A stretch of 35,726 bases of DNA from Chloroflexota bacterium (GTDB lineage: Bacteria > Chloroflexota > Limnocylindria > P2-11E). The notes under the pieces were generated by a model that made no database searches, was not told where the DNA came from, and saw only the letters and a program-made list of their open reading frames with translations. The position numbers were made by a program, and so were the translations under genes. Positions 31,461 through 35,726 of this stretch are shown one piece after another. The stretch's first letter is position 1. Each line of letters begins with the position of its first letter. The stretch lies in assembly GCA_005883625.1 (NCBI GenBank), contig VBDU01000089.1, positions 1 to 35,726 on the forward strand, given 5' to 3'.

Positions 31461-32591
31461 GTGGTGGGACGAACCTCCGCCACGGATGTCTCGCGCCTGA
31501 TCGAAGAGGTCGCTCGGGGCGAGCGCGAGCTTTCCGAGATCCGCGACGAAAAGCTGCGCGAGATCGTGCGTCTCGCCCTCCGTCTGCACAAAGATCCGTT
31601 CAGCGCGCCCGACGCCGCCGCCCGCAACCGGATTCGGCGGCGGGTCATGGGGTCGCTCCGTCCGCACCGCCCGTCGCTCGCCGATCGCTTCGTGATCGCC
31701 TTCACGCTCCTCGCGAAGCCGACGCCGTACGCGCTCCGCGCCATCGCGGTGGCGCTCGTCGTCGTGAGCCTCGCGGGCGGCACGCTCGTCGCGAGCGCCG
31801 ATGCGCTTCCTGACGACGCGCTGTACCCGGTGAAGATCGCGACGGAGCAGGTGCGCCTCGCGCTCGCCACGACGTCGCAGGATCGCGCGGTCGTCGAGCT
31901 GTCCATCGCCGAGCACCGCCTCGCCGAAGCGACGGTCCTCGCCGAGGACGGCGACGACGACGACGCGGTCATCGCGACGAGCGCGTACAGCGAGCACCTC
32001 GCGAACGCGGCGGCGGAGCTCGCGGGCAGCGAGGCCGTCGACCCGCGCACGGCGGACCTCGTCTCGCAGCTGCAGGACCGGATGAACGAGCATCGCGCCG
32101 CGGCGGCGAAAGCCGCCTCGCGTCTCGGCGCGAAGCCCTCGACCGCGAATGCGGGCGCGGTGCTCGCGGCCGTCGCGAGCAGCGAGCCGGCGCCGTCCGG
32201 CCTCAGCCCGGCCGCAGCGATCGCGGCCGACGCGGCGAACACCGCCGAAGGCGTCGCGAGCGTCGCGGAAAAGAAGATCGCGCCGCGGCGCACCGAGAGT
32301 CCTCGTTCCGCGTCGGCGCGCCCCGCCGGCTCGGTGCCCTCGCCGGCGGTGACGCCGGGGCGAGCGGACGCGACCCAGAGCGCCCCCGCGTCGGCGGGCT
32401 CCCAGGCCACGCAGGTGTCGTCGCGGCCGTCGCAGACGGTCGACCCGCGGGCGGCTCGCGCCGCCGACGCCGCGCGGAAGGCCGCCGACGAGGCGAAGGC
32501 CGCCGCGCAAAAGGCGAAGGACGGCGGCAGCAAGAAGAGCGGCGACGGTAACCGCCGACCGTCACCGAGCCCGACCCAGACCCGGCGCTAG
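31461..32591 (+). CDS. DUF5667 domain membrane protein
   Basis: 376 aa from GTG 31461 (GTG 31464 is also possible). A cytoplasmic N-terminus of about 90 residues (DVSRLIEEVARGERELSEIR, IRRRVMGSLRP) resembles small anti-sigma-type regions. One membrane helix follows (about 92-114, AIAVALVVVSLAGGTLVAS), then the DUF5667 core: ALPDDALYPVKIATEQVRLA, QDRAVVELSIAEHRLAEATV. The distal part is helical and then low-complexity Ala/Ser/Pro/Lys, ending SPSPTQTRR. In other genomes DUF5667 proteins often follow an ECF sigma factor; none is visible here. The tail type matches those of the GQ-YFG operon and the TPR lipoprotein. Confidence 0.8.
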   Translation: MVGRTSATDVSRLIEEVARGERELSEIRDEKLREIVRLALRLHKDPFSAPDAAARNRIRRRVMGSLRPHRPSLADRFVIAFTLLAKPTPYALRAIAVALVVVSLAGGTLVASADALPDDALYPVKIATEQVRLALATTSQDRAVVELSIAEHRLAEATVLAEDGDDDDAVIATSAYSEHLANAAAELAGSEAVDPRTADLVSQLQDRMNEHRAAAAKAASRLGAKPSTANAGAVLAAVASSEPAPSGLSPAAAIAADAANTAEGVASVAEKKIAPRRTESPRSASARPAGSVPSPAVTPGRADATQSAPASAGSQATQVSSRPSQTVDPRAARAADAARKAADEAKAAAQKAKDGGSKKSGDGNRRPSPSPTQTRR

Positions 32592-32623
32592 CCCGACGGG
32601 CCCACGCGCGCTCCGACGCGCGC

Positions 32624-32629
32624 TAGCGT
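32624..32629 (+). promoter_or_regulatory. -10-like element (TAGCGT) for a leaderless start at 32638
   Basis: TAGCGT lies 8 nt before ATG 32638, with no ribosome site between. It is preceded by a GC palindromic stretch (CGCGCGC-TCCGA-CGCGCGC). Confidence 0.3.
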
Positions 32630-32637
32630 TTGCGCCG

Positions 32638-33831
32638 ATGACGCCCTCTCGCCGTGCCGACGTCGCGTTCTGGATCGCCATCCTCGCCGGGGTCCTGTTC
32701 ATCGCCTTCCTCGGACCGCTCGGCCGGCGACTCGAGATGGTCCACTCCAACGACTTCTCCGGTTTCTGGTCCGGTCCGCGGAGCGTGCTCGTCGGCGTGA
32801 GCCCGTGGGATCCCCAGCGGTACGCGCCGACCGCGGTGGCGATCGACACGAAGACGCCCGATGCGCTCGTCGACGACTACATGCCGCACGTCGTCCTCGC
32901 GCTGCTGCCGCTCGGCCTCCTGCCGCTCGAGGTCGCCGCGTGGGTCTGGATGGTCGCGAGCATGGCCTGCTCGGCCACGGCGCTTCGCGCGCTGCTGCGG
33001 ACGTTCCTCCCCGGCCGCACGGTCTCGCACGCCGCGCTCGGGCTTGCGCTCTTCGTGGGACAGCCCGGCTTCCACACGCTCGTCCTCGGCCAATGGGCGC
33101 TCCTGCTCATGAGCGCGCTTACGGTCGTCGTCCTCGCGCTGCGTGCGGGTCACGTGCGGCGCGCCGGGCTCGCGGCGCTCGCGTTCCTCGCCAAACCGCA
33201 GCTCTTCGTGTGGACGGCGGTCGGCCTCGCGCTCCCGGCGATCCGCGACGTCCGGTATCGACGGTTCGTGACGTACGCACTCGTCCTCGCGGGCGCTCTC
33301 GTGCTCTTCGCCTGGCTCGCGTATCCGGACTGGTTCCCGGCGTGGCTCGCGGATATCCCGGCGCGGCGGACCGGCCGGTCCGCGGTGCTCTTCTCCGCGC
33401 TCGGGCAGGTCCTCGGCATGCCGGGGCGCATCCTCGCGATCGCGGTCGTCGCGGGCGGCGTCTACCTCGCTTCGCGCTTCGTCATGGCGAGCGACGCGTG
33501 GCTGGCCGCATGGCTCTCGCTCTCGAGCGCGGGCGCGATCTACAGCTGGTCGTACGACCAGGTGCTCCTGTTCGTGCCGCTCGTGATCGCGTCCGGCGTG
33601 CTCGTCGCGAACGGCCGCGAGCTCGCCGCGCGCAACCTCGCGCTCGCGGGCGCGCTCACGCTGCTCATCGTGTCGCCGATCTTCTACGCGATCGGTGTGG
33701 CGCGGCACGACGAGACCTTCAGCATCGCGGTGCCGGTCGCCTTTTGTGGAGCGATCCTCTGGGCGCTCTGGCCGTACCGCGCGGGCGCGCTAATTCGCGA
33801 GCGCACGGCGCAGCAGGTCCAGGCCGCTTAG
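32638..33831 (+). CDS. GT87-like (DUF2029) polytopic membrane glycosyltransferase
   Basis: 397 aa with about ten predicted membrane helices. The first helix (VAFWIAILAGVLFIAFLG) is followed by HSNDFSGFWSGPRSVLVGVS and PWDPQRYAP, the pattern of the first extracytoplasmic loop in the GT87/DUF2029 mannosyltransferase family, where an Asp is catalytic. VLGQWALLLMSAL and AFLAKPQLFVWTAVGLALPA are further family-like segments. Members transfer mannose or arabinose-type sugars from polyprenyl phosphate onto envelope glycans; the acceptor here is unknown. The 3' end overlaps the convergent cinA gene by 42 nt (33790-33831). Confidence 0.82.
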   Translation: MTPSRRADVAFWIAILAGVLFIAFLGPLGRRLEMVHSNDFSGFWSGPRSVLVGVSPWDPQRYAPTAVAIDTKTPDALVDDYMPHVVLALLPLGLLPLEVAAWVWMVASMACSATALRALLRTFLPGRTVSHAALGLALFVGQPGFHTLVLGQWALLLMSALTVVVLALRAGHVRRAGLAALAFLAKPQLFVWTAVGLALPAIRDVRYRRFVTYALVLAGALVLFAWLAYPDWFPAWLADIPARRTGRSAVLFSALGQVLGMPGRILAIAVVAGGVYLASRFVMASDAWLAAWLSLSSAGAIYSWSYDQVLLFVPLVIASGVLVANGRELAARNLALAGALTLLIVSPIFYAIGVARHDETFSIAVPVAFCGAILWALWPYRAGALIRERTAQQVQAA

Positions 33832-34905
33832 GAGCGCGCGCCGGCGAGCCTCGGCCGGCGTGCGGTAGCGGATCGTCTGCCCGCGCGGTCGATCGGGCGC
33901 GTACAACCGCAGCTCGGACTCGCTCGCGCCGGCGGGGACCAGCAGGATCACCTGGGCGCCGAGAGGCGTGACTTCGCGCTCGAGCGTCGACGCGTCGGCG
34001 CCCGGCACGACGAGCGCGCCGGCGAGCCAGCGCGCCGCCTCTGGCGCGTCCGCGAGCGCGCGCGCGAGCTCCCCCGCCGTGAGCGCGTCCGCGACCGCGA
34101 GCCGCCAGCCGCGCGCGACGAGGCCGCGGCCGACGACGCCCCCGAGGGTCTCGTCATCGACGCCCCAGACGTGGTCGCCGAGGCGAGCGCGGACCTCGGC
34201 CTCCATGCGCTCGATCCGCGCGTCGGCCGCGGCGGCGGTCGCCGCCTTGTCGGCGATGCGCACGTGCACGCCGTCGTTCTTCGCGTACGTGGCGACCGTC
34301 GGCGAAGTCGAGCGCACGAGCTCGTCGAGCTCCTCTTCGACGGCGCCTTCGCCGATCCCCAGCAGCTTCAACGTGCGCCAGCGGAGCACGCCCTCGCGGA
34401 CGATCGTCGGCTCGACCCGCTCCTCCCACATCGGCGTCATCTCGCGCGGCACGCCGGGCATCGCGACGATCCGCTTGCCGTCGCGGCGCACGTCCCAGCC
34501 GGGTGCGGTCCCGTTCGGGTTCGGGAGCGCTTGCGCGGACGGGATGAGCCAGGCCTGCTTGCGGTTCCGCTCCGGCATCGCGAGACCGCGTCCGGCGAAC
34601 CAATCTCGCAGCTCGGCCTCGAGCGCGGGGTCGATCGTCGGCGTCTCGTCGAGGGCCGCGGCGATCGCCTCGCGCGTGAGGTCGTCCTCCGTCGGGCCGA
34701 GGCCGCCGGTCGCGACGACGAGATCGGTCCGCGAGAGCGCCAGCCGGAACGCGTCGGTCGCCCGGCCGAGGTTGTCGCCGACCGTCTGTTTGTGTAAGCA
34801 GTCGATCCCCAGCAGCGCCAGGCGCCCGGCCAGGTACGCGGCGTTCGTGTCGACGATCTGCCCGAGGAGGAGCTCGGTGCCGATCGAAAGGATCTCAGCC
34901 CTCAT
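33790..34905 (-). CDS. cinA: CinA-like protein with degenerate C-terminal domain
   Basis: About 371 aa from ATG 34905 (MRAEILSIGTELLLG, the canonical family start; ATG 34914 adds three residues). The N-terminal MoaB-like domain is intact: GQIVDTNAAYLAGRLALLGI, ATGGLGPTEDDLTREAIAAA, VAMPGVPREM. The C-terminal part should be a PncC-type nicotinamide mononucleotide deamidase with a conserved AESCTGG; here it reads VADALTAG, so the Ser and Cys are lost, the usual VVAYSN is replaced by ALVVPGAD, and the domain is shorter than usual. ADP-ribose pyrophosphatase-type activity of the N-terminal part may remain, but deamidase activity is unlikely. It overlaps the convergent GT87-like gene by 42 nt. Confidence 0.88.
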   Translation of the reverse strand: MRAEILSIGTELLLGQIVDTNAAYLAGRLALLGIDCLHKQTVGDNLGRATDAFRLALSRTDLVVATGGLGPTEDDLTREAIAAALDETPTIDPALEAELRDWFAGRGLAMPERNRKQAWLIPSAQALPNPNGTAPGWDVRRDGKRIVAMPGVPREMTPMWEERVEPTIVREGVLRWRTLKLLGIGEGAVEEELDELVRSTSPTVATYAKNDGVHVRIADKAATAAAADARIERMEAEVRARLGDHVWGVDDETLGGVVGRGLVARGWRLAVADALTAGELARALADAPEAARWLAGALVVPGADASTLEREVTPLGAQVILLVPAGASESELRLYAPDRPRGQTIRYRTPAEARRRALLSGLDLLRRALAN

Positions 34906-34947
34906 CGTTGGCATGACGGGCGGTCATCGGGCAGGCGACCGAGCGGC

Positions 34948-34963
34948 TGGCATGGGATTTGCA
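34948..34963 (+). promoter_or_regulatory. Sigma-54-like promoter element
   Basis: TGGCATGGGATTTGCA has GG and GC exactly 10 nt apart, as in the -24/-12 consensus TGGCAY-N5-TTGCA. Transcription would start near 34974 on the plus strand. No RpoN gene or activator is visible in the window, so chance similarity remains possible. Confidence 0.35.
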
Positions 34964-34973
34964 CTCGGGGCCG

Positions 34974-35040
34974 GCGATAAGAAGAAATCCCAACCCTTCC
35001 CTTCCTCACCACGAGACCCCGCCCGAAAGAGCGGGGTTTT
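34974..35040 (+). ncRNA. Candidate small RNA or terminated leader
   Basis: The span runs from the predicted start of the sigma-54-like element to the T tract of a strong terminator. It contains no ORF. Just upstream, GGGATTT (34954-34960) is inversely repeated as AAATCCC (34985-34991). There is no plus-strand gene for more than 1.1 kb upstream that would need a terminator here. Alternatively, the terminator is an attenuator for the DUF5679 gene. Confidence 0.35.
35016..35040 (+). terminator. Intrinsic terminator on the plus strand
   Basis: ACCCCGC (35016-35022) and GCGGGGT (35031-35037) form a 7-bp stem; the inner C-GAAA-G can fold as a GNRA tetraloop. TTTT follows at 35037-35040. The minus-strand side lacks a T tract, so it acts on plus-strand transcripts. 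Confidence 0.7.
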
Positions 35041-35096
35041 GTGGTTCATACGGGCCAAAAGCCGTGCGGAAGGCCTAGGGTACGATGCGGCGGTCC

Positions 35097-35108
35097 CCCA
35101 GCGCTGGG
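35097..35108 (+). promoter_or_regulatory. Palindrome overlapping the ribosome site of the DUF5679 gene
   Basis: CCCAGCGCTGGG is a perfect 12-nt palindrome whose last GGG is part of the GGGAGG ribosome site for TTG 35119. TACGAT (35081-35086) upstream could be the -10 element. Confidence 0.3.
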
Positions 35109-35118
35109 AGGTGCACCG

Positions 35119-35265
35119 TTGGCCACCGGATATTGCGTGAAGTGCAAGGCCACGCGTGAGATCAAGGATCCTCAGCAGATCACGATGAAGAACGGCCGGC
35201 CCGCGACCCAGGGCATCTGCCCGGTCTGCGGGACGAAGATCTTCAAGATCGGCGCATCGAGCTAG
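35119..35265 (+). CDS. DUF5679 small zinc-ribbon protein
   Basis: 48 aa. TTG 35119 is chosen because GGGAGG lies 7 nt upstream and because the family typically begins [M/L]ATGYCVKCK. Seen: YCVKCKATREIKD, MKNGRPATQGICPVCGTKIF; the two CxxC pairs should bind zinc. The frame is open further upstream to 35041, but that part has no family similarity. DUF5679 proteins are small and widespread in Chloroflexota and Actinomycetota, with no established function; the zinc ribbon suggests nucleic-acid or ribosome association. A hairpin with a UUCG loop follows at 35295-35310, then the CBS gene. Confidence 0.88.
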   Translation: MATGYCVKCKATREIKDPQQITMKNGRPATQGICPVCGTKIFKIGASS

Positions 35266-35294
35266 GCAGCAGTCCTGCGGTACCCACGGTGGTG

Positions 35295-35310
35295 CGGGGG
35301 TTCGCCCCCG
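35295..35310 (+). terminator. UUCG-loop hairpin between the DUF5679 and CBS genes
   Basis: CGGGGG (35295-35300) and CCCCCG (35305-35310) enclose TTCG, giving a very stable 6-bp UUCG hairpin. The nearest T run (35326-35330) is 15 nt further on, within the CBS ribosome-site region, so this may be a processing or mRNA-stability element rather than a terminator. Confidence 0.4.
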
Positions 35311-35333
35311 GCGATGAGCAGGAGGTTTTTGCC

Positions 35334-35726
35334 ATGAAGATCCGCGAGGTCATGACCCAGCGTCCCGTGACGTGCTCGCCTACGGACGTTTGCGGGCAGG
35401 CCGCGACGCTCATGAAGCAGGAGGACTGCGGCTCGATCCCCGTCGTCGAGGACGGCCGGCTCGTCGGCATCGTCACCGACCGCGACATCGTCGTCCGCGC
35501 GGTCGCCGCGGGAAAGGATCCCAAGACGCTGCGCGTGGCCGAGATCATGAGCGCAGATCCCATCAGCGTTTCGCCCGACGACGACGTCTCCGAGGCCGCG
35601 AAGGTGATGGCGGAGCGTCAGGTCCGCCGTCTCCCGGTCGTCGAGAAGGGCAGGCTCGTGGGCTTGCTCGTCACCGCGCAGGTCGCGCGTCACGAGAACG
35701 CGCGTGAGACCGGCGAGACGATCAAG
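35334..35726 (+). CDS. CBS-domain pair protein (3' partial)
   Basis: ATG 35334 has AGGAGG (35320-35325) 8 nt upstream; the frame is open to the window end (131 codons seen). Two CBS motifs are visible: VMTQRPVTCSPTDV...CGSIPVVEDGRLVGIVTDRD (about residues 6-58) and IMSADPISVSPDDDVSEAAK...VRRLPVVEKGRLVGLLV (about 73-121). Stand-alone CBS pairs bind adenine nucleotides and act as energy or redox sensors. The visible end (VARHENARETGETIK) is already past the second CBS motif, so little is missing. Confidence 0.92.
   Translation, partial: MKIREVMTQRPVTCSPTDVCGQAATLMKQEDCGSIPVVEDGRLVGIVTDRDIVVRAVAAGKDPKTLRVAEIMSADPISVSPDDDVSEAAKVMAERQVRRLPVVEKGRLVGLLVTAQVARHENARETGETIK

Noticed and set aside
34945..34995. 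tRNA fragment on the minus strand (GTGCAAATCCC)
   Set aside because: The T-loop GTTCAAATCC is not matched and there is no acceptor or anticodon stem.

Overview
This is a very GC-rich bacterial window (close to 70% by eye). Its gene set suggests a Chloroflexota lineage such as the Limnocylindria-type uncultured groups, or a relative near the Actinomycetota: DUF5667 and DUF5679 proteins, a VanW protein, a B12-dependent ribonucleotide reductase with an actinobacterial-looking NrdR box, a DivIVA-like coiled-coil protein and several NarL-type regulators. The assignment is an inference from gene content only. Several genes have a TAnnnT element 6-8 nt before a start codon with no Shine-Dalgarno sequence, which suggests many leaderless mRNAs.

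Region by region. 1-2586: 3' part of a large beta-strand-repeat surface protein with a Gly-rich C-terminus, split by a one-base frame change. 2602-2951: damaged copy of a membrane protein whose intact paralogues lie at 8166-9513. 2961-3626 (-): NarL-type response regulator. 3863-5067: two secreted proteins. 5125-7657 (-): large secreted protein with IPT/TIG repeats, broken by a deletion and frame change. 8166-10127: tightly coupled operon of three 'GQ-YFG' membrane paralogues plus a fourth membrane protein. 10185-11180: receiver plus degenerate HD-GYP regulator. 11305-14292: four-gene TasA/SipW-like fibre operon. 14428-18958: secreted protein, TPR lipoprotein and a double-length GT-C-like membrane protein. 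23581-18999 (-): DivIVA-like coiled-coil protein, three-GAF histidine kinase and NarL-type regulator in one operon, divergent from 23690-24699 (a membrane-anchored receiver-like protein and a protein that shares a C-terminal domain with the DivIVA-like protein). 24774-26054: class-III aminotransferase. 26181-29310: nrdJ with promoter, NrdR box, two tiny leader ORFs and a terminator. 29583-33831: VanW, DUF5667 and GT87-like genes. 33790-34905 (-): CinA with a degenerate C-terminal domain. 34948-35040: possible small RNA or attenuator. 35119-35726: DUF5679 zinc ribbon and the start of a CBS-domain protein.

How the genes fit together. Most of the window concerns the cell envelope: surface repeats, a TasA/SipW-type fibre module with its own signal peptidase, membrane sugar transferases, a VanW protein, and one-helix membrane proteins ending in Pro/Ser/Thr tails. 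These are interleaved with signalling proteins (three NarL/receiver regulators, one kinase, one receiver-like membrane protein). The best candidates for undescribed biology are the GQ-YFG operon, the divergent DivIVA/kinase locus with its shared terminal domain, the nrdJ leader, and the possible small RNA at 34948-35040. Several genes in the first 7.7 kb have broken frames, so sequence or assembly error has to be considered there.
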